Of a DNA stretch of 64,000 nt, positions 21,587 to 31,754 are shown piece after piece. The notes beneath the pieces were generated by a model. It saw nothing but the letters and a program-made list of their open reading frames with translations. It was not told where the DNA came from and ran no database searches. This DNA is from Styela clava (lineage: Eukaryota > Chordata > Ascidiacea > Stolidobranchia > Styelidae). A program made the translations under genes and the position numbers. The number at the start of each line of letters is the position of its first letter. The stretch's first letter is position 1. The stretch lies in assembly GCF_964204865.1 (NCBI RefSeq), contig NC_135261.1, positions 2,108,001 to 2,172,000 on the forward strand. The letters run 5' to 3'.

Positions 21587-24500
21587 TTAATAACTAGTTT
21601 GCCGATTCATCGTTTCCTCTATCAAACAATTTTCAGTTTCCTCATCAGCTTTATATAATGAGCTTTTCCAACTCTGATCTTGTTGCCAAAGAAATTCTGG
21701 TCCTCTTAGCCAGCGAGAATCATAAAGAAGTTCTCTTGCACTTATGCCTCTTGAGGCGTCATCACTAGGATTCGCAGATGAATCGATGTAAAACCATGTA
21801 TCAGATTTACTCAAATCGTGTATCTGTTGCACACGGTTAGCTACGAACACATGAAATCTTTTTGCCTCATTATTTATATAGCCGAGAACTACCTTGCTAT
21901 CCACCCAATGAAAAACACTGATGTCCTTATACTCGAGCTCCCGAACAATTAGGTCACTCATTTTTGCTGAGATCACAGCTGCAGTCAGCTCCATTCTTGG
22001 TATTGTGATTTGCTTCAACGGGGCTACACGAGCCTTTCCCATAACAAAACTGCAATGAATCTCACCCCGCTCATTAGTCAGTCTCAAATAAGTACACTGG
22101 CCATAACCAATTTCCCTGGCATCCGAGAAACTATGAAGTTCAACAGAGCTGATACGGCCAAAGTCTTCAGGTTTATAACAGCGAGGAATCTTCAGTCGCT
22201 CCAATTCTAGAATTTCATTGCGCCATTTTTCCCACTTACTTCGCAAATAATTAGGCACTGGGTCATCCCAGTCATATTTTTCTTTGCAGAGTTCTTGTAA
22301 AATCATTTTTCCTCTTAAAACAACTGGTGCTAAAAATCCCGCAGGATCAAAAATAGAGCTCACCGAAGAGAGGATGTTTCTTCTAGTAAACGGAAGATCC
22401 TGTATTTCTATTTTGAACTGAAAATCGTCAGATTCAATACACCAGACAATACCCAAAGTTCTTTCAATTGGTAGAGGATCAACTGTGACGTCCAGAGTTT
22501 TAATATCCTTAGCTCTTTCATCTTCTGGTATGGATTCAAGCACTTCGCGGTTATCAGATATGAATTTATGCAATTTGAGGCCAGCACTGGCACAGAGTGC
22601 TCGACACTGTTGAATTAAATCAACTGCTTCTTCAACTGTAGCCACAGACTTCAACCCATCATCCATATAGAAATCCTGTCGAATATAGTTAGCTGCCGCT
22701 TCTCCGTATTCGGCTTCTCCTTCATCAGCACATCGTTTTAAACCAAAGTTTGCACAACCTGGACTGCTGGCTGCTCCAAATGGATGACTTTTCATTCGAA
22801 ATTCTACGATACTTCTGTTAAAGTTGCTATCTTCCCACCATAAGAACCGTAGGAGATTTCTGTCATCTTCTTTTACATAAAATTGGTGGAACATGGACTT
22901 AATATCGCTTACTACTGCAATAGAATCTTGCCTGAATCTCCACAAAATTCCAACCAAATTTGACATTAAATTCGGACCCTGCAAAAGGTAGTCATTTAGT
23001 GAAACACCAGCGTAGACCGCAGAGCAATCAAATATAACTCTGATTTGATCAGTTTTCCTTTCATGGTAAATTCCAGAGTGAGGTATGTAGTTAACTTTAC
23101 CATTGAGCAGCAACAATTCTTCATCTGGGACCCTTTCGGCACAATCTCGAAGTGTGTTTTCCATGAATTCAACATAGTCATTTTTAAATCTTTCATCTTT
23201 CAGCAGTCTCATTTTAAGTTGGAGCAGTCTACGCAATGCTAGTGATCTATTATTTGGTAATGAAACTTCCCTAGCCTTTAAAGGCAGAGGCATTTCGAAA
23301 TGACCATCATTGGTTCTGACTATATTTTCTGATGAAATTTTCAAAAATCGAGAGTCATCAATGGAAAGCTCGCTGTATTTATTTTCACGCTCTGTGAATT
23401 CTAGCTCCGGCATTCGCTGTAGATGGTGAGGCTCAATAATTTCTTTTGTCTTTGTCAATAAAGCAAATCTGCATGTTACTTCATGATAAATATCTACATC
23501 ATGGTTGCTTACATCAGTATCAATCAGATGAGAAACAGCTGGTTTGAGTGAAGACCTCCGCACTGCTCCAACAATTCCCCAGCCCAGAATTGACCTTTGA
23601 GCATATGGCTGGTCATCATGGCCAGCAATTATTTCTCTAGGTCTCAGTACACTAGGAATGTTGTTCCCAAGCAATAATCCAACTGGAACGATTGGATGAT
23701 ATGGTGAAATTAGATCAGCAATTTTTTCTAAATGAGGCCATGCCCTTGCCTTATCTGGTGTGGGTATTTGTGATCGTCTAATTGGAATTTCTTCTCGAGT
23801 GTACACCGGTGGCAATCCTATACACACTTTACGATCATAGCTGAGCACTTCCAAACATGATACTTTTCTAGTTGCAATGGCCACATTGCTTTTGAACATT
23901 GTTGATAGAGTTATGCTGGTTTCGTGTCCCTTGACACCAAGTTCTTCCTGGACCTGATGACTGATGAAGCCTGTATTAGATTGCTCATCTAGAATGCAAT
24001 AAGACAAAACTTCCTTACTATGATCACCTTTATCTCTGATCCATACTGGAAGTATCATAGATAAGTCACATTCGATGTCATGCAATTGGTCAATCTTGTT
24101 ACTGGTCGTAGTGCATAAAGATGTGGTCTGCTCTGACGTCTTTTGTTTTTCTGCTTGATGAAAACAAGTCATATGAGTTTTCTGGCATATTTTGCACTTC
24201 GCCTTATCTTTACAATTTCGTGCAAAATGACCGCTTCCAGAGCCACACGCAAAACAAAGATTGTTGCTTAGAATGAATTGTTTCTTGTCCATCCTTGATA
24301 AACTAATGAACTTCTCACAATCTTGGAGAAAATGATCCTTATTACAAAATTTACATTGTGATTTACACTCTTCTTTTGTTGAAGTGGATAGCACCACAAC
24401 CTTGGATCTTCTGTTTGACATATCGGCTTTGTGATACGATGCTCTAGATTCTTTTTTGAGATCACTCAATTCTGGAATGTTGGCATTCTCTGCTTGATCG

Positions 24501-24628
24501 TACACAAATCTTACAAGAACATCAAAAGATGGATAAGCATTTTCATTTTTCTTTACTTGTTTATACTTTCTAACTTCAATTCTCCACAAGTTTATAACGT
24601 CATATGGCAACTTTGTTGGCAACAACAA
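21587..24628 (-). CDS. BEL/Pao pol, internal copy 1 (no integrase)
   Basis: A frame of 1,013 codons opening at TTG, with no ATG, in the +1 frame relative to gag. In order: zinc knuckles (about 92-136; CX2CX3HX4C and CX2CX5HX4C) with more Cys/His beyond, an aspartic-protease-like region with D214 in LDEQSNTG, reverse transcriptase with motif A D575 and YMDD at 654-657, and a BEL-type RNase H with D836, E880, D910 and NPSDD (953-957). The frame stops soon after WLRGPEFLW, where family members continue into integrase. Only 195 bp remain before the LTR. The residue after SDA at 837 is R here and S in the other copies. It is related to animal BEL/Pao elements and cannot be autonomous as it stands. 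Confidence 0.9.
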   Translation of the reverse strand: MLLPTKLPYDVINLWRIEVRKYKQVKKNENAYPSFDVLVRFVYDQAENANIPELSDLKKESRASYHKADMSNRRSKVVVLSTSTKEECKSQCKFCNKDHFLQDCEKFISLSRMDKKQFILSNNLCFACGSGSGHFARNCKDKAKCKICQKTHMTCFHQAEKQKTSEQTTSLCTTTSNKIDQLHDIECDLSMILPVWIRDKGDHSKEVLSYCILDEQSNTGFISHQVQEELGVKGHETSITLSTMFKSNVAIATRKVSCLEVLSYDRKVCIGLPPVYTREEIPIRRSQIPTPDKARAWPHLEKIADLISPYHPIVPVGLLLGNNIPSVLRPREIIAGHDDQPYAQRSILGWGIVGAVRRSSLKPAVSHLIDTDVSNHDVDIYHEVTCRFALLTKTKEIIEPHHLQRMPELEFTERENKYSELSIDDSRFLKISSENIVRTNDGHFEMPLPLKAREVSLPNNRSLALRRLLQLKMRLLKDERFKNDYVEFMENTLRDCAERVPDEELLLLNGKVNYIPHSGIYHERKTDQIRVIFDCSAVYAGVSLNDYLLQGPNLMSNLVGILWRFRQDSIAVVSDIKSMFHQFYVKEDDRNLLRFLWWEDSNFNRSIVEFRMKSHPFGAASSPGCANFGLKRCADEGEAEYGEAAANYIRQDFYMDDGLKSVATVEEAVDLIQQCRALCASAGLKLHKFISDNREVLESIPEDERAKDIKTLDVTVDPLPIERTLGIVWCIESDDFQFKIEIQDLPFTRRNILSSVSSIFDPAGFLAPVVLRGKMILQELCKEKYDWDDPVPNYLRSKWEKWRNEILELERLKIPRCYKPEDFGRISSVELHSFSDAREIGYGQCTYLRLTNERGEIHCSFVMGKARVAPLKQITIPRMELTAAVISAKMSDLIVRELEYKDISVFHWVDSKVVLGYINNEAKRFHVFVANRVQQIHDLSKSDTWFYIDSSANPSDDASRGISARELLYDSRWLRGPEFLWQQDQSWKSSLYKADEETENCLIEETMNRQTSY

Positions 24629-26238
24629 TATTCGTATTTTCTTGGGAGTAATCCAGAATACCCAAACACTGAAACCGCCTTTTTGCAGCCAGAAGTTGAT
24701 TTAGGAAGTCAGAGAACCTTCTTATGCTAATTGGGTCATGTGGTGCTATATTGGGCCATTCTTTCAATTTAGTAGCAAACGCTTTACTTATCAAATTTGA
24801 ATTCCCATACCTTCGCTTCAGCTCCTCCTTTGCCATTACATATGCATCTTCGGTCTGAAGTAACAAATAACCTTGCACAAGTTCTTTCGGCTCACCGCTC
24901 AAATATTGGCTGAGCAAATTCAACTTTTGTTCTACACATGCCGCTTTGTTATCAACTAAACCATTGAATGCAGTCTCCCATGATGGATATTTAATAATTT
25001 CCCCAGTGAATACTTCAATTTTGATTTCTGGAAGTCTATATTGAGCTCCTCCTCTATCTGCTGATCTATCACATGTTGTCTTAATTCCACTGGAAAAGGG
25101 GTGATTGTTGACAATGTTTTGACCATTGAGCTGGCTTAGCAAGTTATCACCTTGTCTCACAGTAGAATACAGGCTTTGTGGAGATGATAAATTGCTCATC
25201 GGTGCATACCCATATGAAAATGGAACACTTTGCATGGCATTTTGTGTGTAACATTGACCGTCGATTGGAAGGTGCTGCACGAGAGAATTTACAAATTGTG
25301 GATGTGATGAGCAAATTACGGTTGATGGTGTTTGCAAATGTCTTGTTGAACCAGAAACAGAATAAACATAACTAGCTGCTGTTGGTAAAGATGGCTCTCC
25401 GTGACATATTGGCAACTTGGAAGCCCCATCTAATTTCCGTTCGGTTAATTTCAAAGACTTGGTACTCTCTAATTGTGATAGAGATGGCTCTCCATGACAT
25501 ATTGGCAACTTAGATGTCTCACCTAAATTTTGATTGGTTAATTTCAACTGCTTGGTACCTTCCAGTTGTAATAGCAATGGCTCTCCATGGCAACTTAGAT
25601 GTCTCACCTAAATTTTGATTGGTTAATTTCAACTGCTTGGTACCTTCCAGTTGTAATAGCAATGGCTCTCCATGGCAACTTGACGACTCTGGAACCTTAC
25701 CAGAGTCCTGACTGGCTATAGCCGAGAGCTCATTACTTTCCAGTTGAAGTTTCACTTCTTCTTCATCAAGAACAGATAGGCAGGCTTCATTTACTTCAAT
25801 TTCTCTTCGAAGCTTAAGATTGCTCATTGATGACTGGAACTCCTTCATTAGTCTATCCTCCTCTTGCTGATACTTTTGCTTTACTTTCAGGTCAGCAAGA
25901 TTTGTTTTATATTTCAGTCTAAGTAAAACAAGGCTGGAGTTGCTTTGTTGAGAAATTGAACTTTTTTCTGTTTTGTGACTGCAATTAGAGCAAGCAGAAC
26001 CAGCAATTGAAAGTGCATCATCTTCACCTTTCATCTCATCAGTTAAATGCTGAACTTGTTTGGAAAGGCACCTTAAATCCACATTGGGTATATCGCTCAT
26101 TGTTTCTTCTATTTCTTTTGACATACCACTCGAAGATGCAAGCAACTCGGAATTGACATCAGAATTGACATAATTTGGATTGTCAGCTGTTGGTGTGAAC
26201 TTTGATATTCCTTCTTCTCGGTTGTCTTGACTTGCCAT
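24600..26238 (-). pseudogene. BEL/Pao gag, internal copy 1, frameshifted by an 85-bp duplication
   Basis: The ATG at 26,238 opens a gag frame with a charged, coiled-coil-prone N-terminal half. It goes out of frame near 25,590 where a tandem repeat unit is 85 bp instead of 93 bp. The remaining gag frame (to 24,600) contains the rest of the repeat, a low-complexity linker and a C-terminal DUF1759-like domain (EVFTGEIIKYPSWETAFNGL region). The gag stop overlaps the pol frame by at least 29 nt. Confidence 0.85.
25411..25673 (-). repeat. gag minisatellite, 3 units (93, 85, 85 bp)
   Basis: Units begin GGCAACTT(G/A)GA on plus at 25,411, 25,504 and 25,589. The 93-bp unit encodes about 31 residues with CHGEP and LKLT cores. 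The third unit is a duplication of the 85-bp end unit and shifts the gag frame. Confidence 0.9.
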
Positions 26239-26324
26239 TATTCTGTTGACTGTTATTGTTGTTAATTCTGTAAATATTCCTGATGACTCGAATCTGACAG
26301 TTCAGCAGACCTATTGTCAGTTAC

Positions 26325-26914
26325 TGTGGCTGCAGGCATTTGATCCCTTCCTTAGTCTGTTGATGGAATGCTAGCAGACGAATCTAATAACAATTCAATG
26401 CAGCTTGACTCGTGTTTCAATATTTTAATAGCATGAAAATCCAGCTTCCACAGGACAAAGTCCAGAAATAATGCAGTAATGTCATCAAACATGAAATATT
26501 GTGTTCCGGTTAAATGCTAATTGATAATTATAATGTTGAAACTGCGGTAACTGACATTGAATTCGGTGCTTCTCTGGCAGATTATTATAACAAACTGTGT
26601 AAACAAGAACATAACAATTAATTACCTTTTTGTCAAAACAATATGCAACTGAACTCAATACCAGTACCGGTACATATCCTAAGCTCATATTTATACATGC
26701 AGATTCAAACAACAAAATTTGACACTAGAATAATATTAATATAGCCATACACGTCTGAACTATACAAGGACAGCACTAACTCGTGTTACAGGCCAGAGAC
26801 AGGAAATGACATGTTTTCCAGAACATTCTAACTAAACGAAAAATTCTAACTATGACGTCATACAATCTCGCCTGTCAATCATTAAAGACACTGCTGCAAA
26901 CCGCTGCAGTAACA
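26325..26914 (-). repeat. BEL/Pao LTR 2 (shared middle LTR, mosaic)
   Basis: 590 bp. Positions 17 (T) and 81 (T) match the 5'-type LTRs (31,755 and 54,142), while A at position 518 matches LTR 1 only. This is the pattern expected of a crossover inside the LTR between positions 81 and 518. Confidence 0.9.
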
Positions 26915-27109
26915 TGGCTCTCCTGCAAAACAATAACTACCTACTATGTTTTGCAATTATACAAATCGACTCTAAACCTTACTCAATGAACACATAAAAT
27001 TGAACAGAGTAACATTAAGGAAGAAACAGCACTATTTACACATAGATTCCTTACAAAATCTAAAGAAAATTACACTTGCGGAACCAACTCTCAATAATTA
27101 CATATGGGA

Positions 27110-30100
27110 TTAATGACTAGTTTGCCGATTCATCGTTTCCTCTATCAAACAATTTTCAGTTTCCTCATCAGCTTTATATAATGAGCTTTTCCAACTCTGA
27201 TCTTGTTGCCAAAGAAATTCTGGTCCTCTTAGCCAGCGAGAATCATAAAGAAGTTCTCTTGCACTTATGCCTCTTGAGGCGTCATCACTAGGATTCGCAG
27301 ATGAATCGATGTAAAACCATGTATCAGATTTACTCAAATCGTGTATCTGTTGCACACGGTTAGCTACGAACACATGAAATCTTTTTGCCTCATTATTTAT
27401 ATAGCCGAGAACTACCTTGCTATCCACCCAATGAAAAACACTGATGTCCTTATACTCGAGCTCCCGAACAATTAGGTCACTCATTTTTGCTGAGATCACA
27501 GCTGCAGTCAGCTCCATTCTTGGTATTGTGATTTGCTTCAACGGGGCTACACGAGCCTTTCCCATAACAAAACTGCAATGAATCTCACCCCGCTCATTAG
27601 TCAGTCTCAAATAAGTACACTGGCCATAACCAATTTCACTGGCATCCGAGAAACTATGAAGTTCAACAGAGCTGATACGGCCAAAGTCTTCAGGTTTATA
27701 ACAGCGAGGAATCTTCAGTCGCTCCAATTCTAGAATTTCATTGCGCCATTTTTCCCACTTACTTTGCAAATAATTAGGCACTGGGTCATCCCAGTCATAT
27801 TTTTCTTTGCAGAGTTCTTGTAAAATCATTTTTCCTCTTAAAACAACTGGTGCTAAAAATCCCGCAGGATCAAAAATAGAGCTCACCGAAGAGAGGATGT
27901 TTCTTCTAGTAAACGGAAGATCCTGTATTTCTATTTTGAACTGAAAATCGTCAGATTCAATACACCAGACAATACCCAAAGTTCTTTCAATTGGTAGAGG
28001 ATCAACTGTGACGTCCAGAGTTTTAATATCCTTAGCTCTTTCATCTTCTGGTATGGATTCAAGCACTTCGCGGTTATCAGATATGAATTTATGCAATTTG
28101 AGGCCAGCACTGGAACAGAGTGCTCGACTCTGTTGAATTAAATCAACTGCTTCTTCAACTGTAGCCACAGACTTCAACCCATCATCCATATAGAAATCCT
28201 GTCGAATATAATTAGCTGCCGCTTCTCCGTATTCGGCTTCTCCTTCATCAGCACATCGTTTTAAACCAAAGTTTGCACAACCTGGACTGCTGGCTGCTCC
28301 AAATGGATGACTTTTCATTCGAAATTCTACGATACTTCTGTTAAAGTTGCTATCTTCCCACCATAAGAACCGTAGGAGATTTCTGTCATCTTCTTTTACA
28401 TAAAATTGGTGGAACATGGACTTAATATCGCTTACTACTGCAATAGAATCTTGCCTGAATCTCCACAAAATTCCAACCAAATTTGACATTAAATTCGGAC
28501 CCTGCAAAAGGTAGTCATTTAGTGAAACACCAGCGTAGACCGCAGAGCAATCAAATATAACTCTGATTTGATCAGTTTTCCTTTCATGGTAAATTCCAGA
28601 GTGAGGTATGTAGTTAACTTTACCATTGAGCAGCAACAATTCTTCATCTGGGACCCTTTCGGCACAATCTCGAAGTGTGTTTTCCATGAATTCAACATAG
28701 TCATTTTTAAATCTTTCATCTTTCAGCAGTCTCATTTTAAGTTGGAGCAGTCTACGCAATGCTAGTGATCTATTATTTGGTAATGAAACTTCCCTAGACT
28801 TTAAAGGCAGAGGCATTTCGAAATGACCATCATTGGTTCTGACTATATTTTCTGATGAAATTTTCAAAAATCGAGAGTCATCAATGGAAAGCTCGCTGTA
28901 TTTATTTTCACGCTCTGTGAATTCTAGCTCCGGCATTCGCTGTAGATGGTGAGGCTCAATAATTTCTTTTGTCTTTGTCAATAAAGCAAATCTGCATGTT
29001 ACTTCATGATAAATATCTACATCATGGTTGCTTACATCAGTATCAATCAGATGAGAAACAGCTGGTTTGAGTGAAGACCTCCGCACTGCTCCAACAATTC
29101 CCCAGCCCAGAATTGACCTTTGAGCATATGGCTGGTCATCATGGCCAGCAATTATTTCTCTAGGTCTCAGTACACTAGGAATGTTGTTCCCAAGCAATAA
29201 TCCAACTGGAACGATTGGATGATATGGTGAAATTAGATCAGCAATTTTTTCTAAATGAGGCCATGCCCTTGCCTTATCTGGTGTGGGTATTTGTGATCGT
29301 CTAATTGGAATTTCTTCTCGAGTGTACACCGGTGGCAATCCTATACACACTTTACGATCATAGCTGAGCACTTCCAAACATGATACTTTTCTAGTTGCAA
29401 TGGCCACATTGCTTTTGAACATTGTTGATAGAGTTATGCTGGTTTCGTGTCCCTTGACACCAAGTTCTTCCTGGACCTGATGACTGATGAAGCCTGTATT
29501 AGATTGCTCATCTAGAATGCAATAAGACAAAACTTCCTTACTATGATCACCTTTATCTCTGATCCATACTGGAAGTATCATAGATAAGTCACATTCGATG
29601 TCATGCAATTGGTCAATCTTGTTACTGGTCGTAGTGCATAAAGATGTGGTCTGCTCTGACGTCTTTTGTTTTTCTGCTTGATGAAAACAAGTCATATGAG
29701 TTTTCTGGCATATTTTGCACTTCGCCTTATCTTTACAATTTCGTGCAAAATGACCGCTTCCAGAGCCACACGCAAAACAAAGATTGTTGCTTAGAATGAA
29801 TTGTTTCTTGTCCATCCTTGATAAACTAATGAACTTCTCACAATCTTGGAGAAAATGATCCTTATTACAAAATTTACATTGTGATTTACACTCTTCTTTT
29901 GTTGAAGTGGATAGCACCACAACCTTGGATCTTCTGTTTGACATATCGGCTTTGTGATACGATGCTCTAGATTCTTTTTTGAGATCACTCAATTCTGGAA
30001 TGTTGGCATTCTCTGCTTGATCGTACACAAATCTTACAAGAACATCAAAAGATGGATAAGCATTTTCATTTTTCTTTACTTGTTTATACTTTCTAACTTC

Positions 30101-30151
30101 AATTCTCCACAAGTTTATAACGTCATATGGCAACTTTGTTGGCAACAACAA
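27110..30151 (-). CDS. BEL/Pao pol, internal copy 2 (no integrase)
   Basis: Second full-length pol frame, 1,013 codons, with the same TTG opening, domain order and catalytic residues as the copy at 21,587. The RNase H segment reads SDAS, the usual form. Private changes include Q-for-R near 796 and S-for-A near 690. Like its sister it ends before any integrase, about 195 bp from the next LTR. It has no stop or frameshift inside the frame, so it is the best-preserved pol together with copy 1. Expression would require a +1 (or -2) shift out of gag. Confidence 0.9.
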   Translation of the reverse strand: MLLPTKLPYDVINLWRIEVRKYKQVKKNENAYPSFDVLVRFVYDQAENANIPELSDLKKESRASYHKADMSNRRSKVVVLSTSTKEECKSQCKFCNKDHFLQDCEKFISLSRMDKKQFILSNNLCFACGSGSGHFARNCKDKAKCKICQKTHMTCFHQAEKQKTSEQTTSLCTTTSNKIDQLHDIECDLSMILPVWIRDKGDHSKEVLSYCILDEQSNTGFISHQVQEELGVKGHETSITLSTMFKSNVAIATRKVSCLEVLSYDRKVCIGLPPVYTREEIPIRRSQIPTPDKARAWPHLEKIADLISPYHPIVPVGLLLGNNIPSVLRPREIIAGHDDQPYAQRSILGWGIVGAVRRSSLKPAVSHLIDTDVSNHDVDIYHEVTCRFALLTKTKEIIEPHHLQRMPELEFTERENKYSELSIDDSRFLKISSENIVRTNDGHFEMPLPLKSREVSLPNNRSLALRRLLQLKMRLLKDERFKNDYVEFMENTLRDCAERVPDEELLLLNGKVNYIPHSGIYHERKTDQIRVIFDCSAVYAGVSLNDYLLQGPNLMSNLVGILWRFRQDSIAVVSDIKSMFHQFYVKEDDRNLLRFLWWEDSNFNRSIVEFRMKSHPFGAASSPGCANFGLKRCADEGEAEYGEAAANYIRQDFYMDDGLKSVATVEEAVDLIQQSRALCSSAGLKLHKFISDNREVLESIPEDERAKDIKTLDVTVDPLPIERTLGIVWCIESDDFQFKIEIQDLPFTRRNILSSVSSIFDPAGFLAPVVLRGKMILQELCKEKYDWDDPVPNYLQSKWEKWRNEILELERLKIPRCYKPEDFGRISSVELHSFSDASEIGYGQCTYLRLTNERGEIHCSFVMGKARVAPLKQITIPRMELTAAVISAKMSDLIVRELEYKDISVFHWVDSKVVLGYINNEAKRFHVFVANRVQQIHDLSKSDTWFYIDSSANPSDDASRGISARELLYDSRWLRGPEFLWQQDQSWKSSLYKADEETENCLIEETMNRQTSH

Positions 30152-31583
30152 TATTCGTATTTTCTTGGGAGTAATCCAGAATACCCAAACACTGAAACCG
30201 CCTTTTTGCAGCCAGAAGTTGATTTAGGAAGTCAGAGAACCTTCTTATGCTAATTGGGTCATGTGGTGCTATATTGGGCCATTCTTTCAATTTAGTAGCA
30301 AACGCTTTACTTATCAAATTTGAATTCCCATACCTTCGCTTCAGCTCCTCCTTTGCCATTACATATGCATCTTCGGTCTGAAGTAACAAATAACCTTGCA
30401 CAAGTTCTTTCGGCTCACCGCTCAAATATTGGCTGAGCAAATTCAACTTTTGTTCTACACATGCCGCTTTGTTATCAACTAAACCATTGAATGCAGTCTC
30501 CCATGATGGATATTTAATAATTTCCCCAGTGAATACTTCAATTTTGATTTCTGGAAGTCTATATTGAGCTCCTCCTCTATCTGCTGATCTATCACATGTT
30601 GTCTTAATTCCACTGGAAAAGGGGTGATTGTTGACAATGTTTTGACCATTGAGCTGGCTTAGCAAGTTATCACCTTGTCTCACAGTAGAATACAGGCTTT
30701 GTGGAGATGATAAATTGCTCATCGGTGCATACCCATATGAAAATGGAACACTTTGCATGGCATTTTGTGTGTAACATTGACCGTCGATTGGAAGGTGCTG
30801 CACGAGAGAATTTACAAATTGTGGATGTGATGAGCAAATTACGGTTGATGGTGTTTGCAAATGTCTTGTTGAACCAGAAACAGAATAAACATAACTAGCT
30901 GATGTTGGTAAAGATGGCTCTCCGTGACATATTGGCAACTTGGAAGCCCCATCTAATTTCCGTTCGGTTAATTTCAAAGACTTGGTACTTTCTAATTGTG
31001 ATAGAGATGGCTCTCCATGGCATATTGGCAACTTAGATGTCTCACCTAAATTTTGATTGGTTAATTTCAACTGCTTGGTACCTTCCAGTTGTAATAGCAA
31101 TGGCTCTCCATGGCAACTTGACGACTCTGGAACCTTACCAGAGTCCTGACTGGCTATAGCCGAGAGCTCATTACTTTCCAGTTGAAGTTTCACTTCTTCT
31201 TCATCAAGAACAGATAGGCAGGCTTCATTTACTTCAATTTCTCTTCGAAGCTTAAGATTGCTCATTGATGACTGGAACTCCTTCATTAGTCTATCCTCCT
31301 CTTGCTGATACTTTTGCTTTACTTTCAGGTCAGCAAGATTTGTTTTATATTTCAGTCTAAGTGAAACAAGGCTGGAGTTGCTTTGTTGAGAAATTGAACT
31401 TTTTTCTGTTTTGTGACTGCAATTAGAGCAAGCAGAACCAGCAATTGAAAGTGCATCATCTTCACCTTTCATCTCATCAGTTAAATGCTGAACTTGTTTG
31501 GAAAGGCACCTTAAATCCACATTGGGTATATCGCTCATTATTTCTTCTATTTCTTTTGACATACCACTCGAAGATGCAAGCAA
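30123..31583 (-). CDS. BEL/Pao gag, internal copy 2 (N-terminus displaced)
   Basis: A 486-residue frame from an internal ATG at 31,583. The ancestral start region lies upstream at about 31,669, but a 4-bp duplication (TTGGTTGG near 31,617) and a 12-bp deletion separate it from the frame. Contents are a helical charged region (about 20-140), two CHGEP-type 31-residue repeats, a Ser/Gln-rich linker and the DUF1759-like domain at the C-terminus. It overlaps pol by 29 nt counted from the TTG, and the pol frame stays open further upstream. Confidence 0.85.
   Translation of the reverse strand: MLASSSGMSKEIEEIMSDIPNVDLRCLSKQVQHLTDEMKGEDDALSIAGSACSNCSHKTEKSSISQQSNSSLVSLRLKYKTNLADLKVKQKYQQEEDRLMKEFQSSMSNLKLRREIEVNEACLSVLDEEEVKLQLESNELSAIASQDSGKVPESSSCHGEPLLLQLEGTKQLKLTNQNLGETSKLPICHGEPSLSQLESTKSLKLTERKLDGASKLPICHGEPSLPTSASYVYSVSGSTRHLQTPSTVICSSHPQFVNSLVQHLPIDGQCYTQNAMQSVPFSYGYAPMSNLSSPQSLYSTVRQGDNLLSQLNGQNIVNNHPFSSGIKTTCDRSADRGGAQYRLPEIKIEVFTGEIIKYPSWETAFNGLVDNKAACVEQKLNLLSQYLSGEPKELVQGYLLLQTEDAYVMAKEELKRRYGNSNLISKAFATKLKEWPNIAPHDPISIRRFSDFLNQLLAAKRRFQCLGILDYSQENTNIVVANKVAI
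30934..31111 (-). repeat. gag minisatellite, 2 units (93, 85 bp)
   Basis: Units begin at 30,934 and 31,027, and the flanking GGCAACTTGACG starts at 31,112. This is the shortest array of the three internal copies. Confidence 0.9.
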
Positions 31584-31754
31584 CTCGGAATTGACATAAT
31601 TTGGATTGTCAGCTGTTGGTTGGTGTGAACTTTGATATTCCTTCTTCTCGGTTGTCTTGACTTGCCATTATTCTGTTGACTGTTATTGTTGTTAACTCTG
31701 TAAATATTCCTGATGACTCGAATCTGACAGTTCAGCAGACCTATTGTCAGTTAC

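Noticed and set aside
31660-31754. Primer-binding site beside the 5' LTR, including a GATTCGAGTC phrase
   Set aside because: The phrase has the sense of a tRNA T arm rather than its complement, and no TGG-led 18-mer matching the array's Lys or Asn tRNAs was found next to the LTR.
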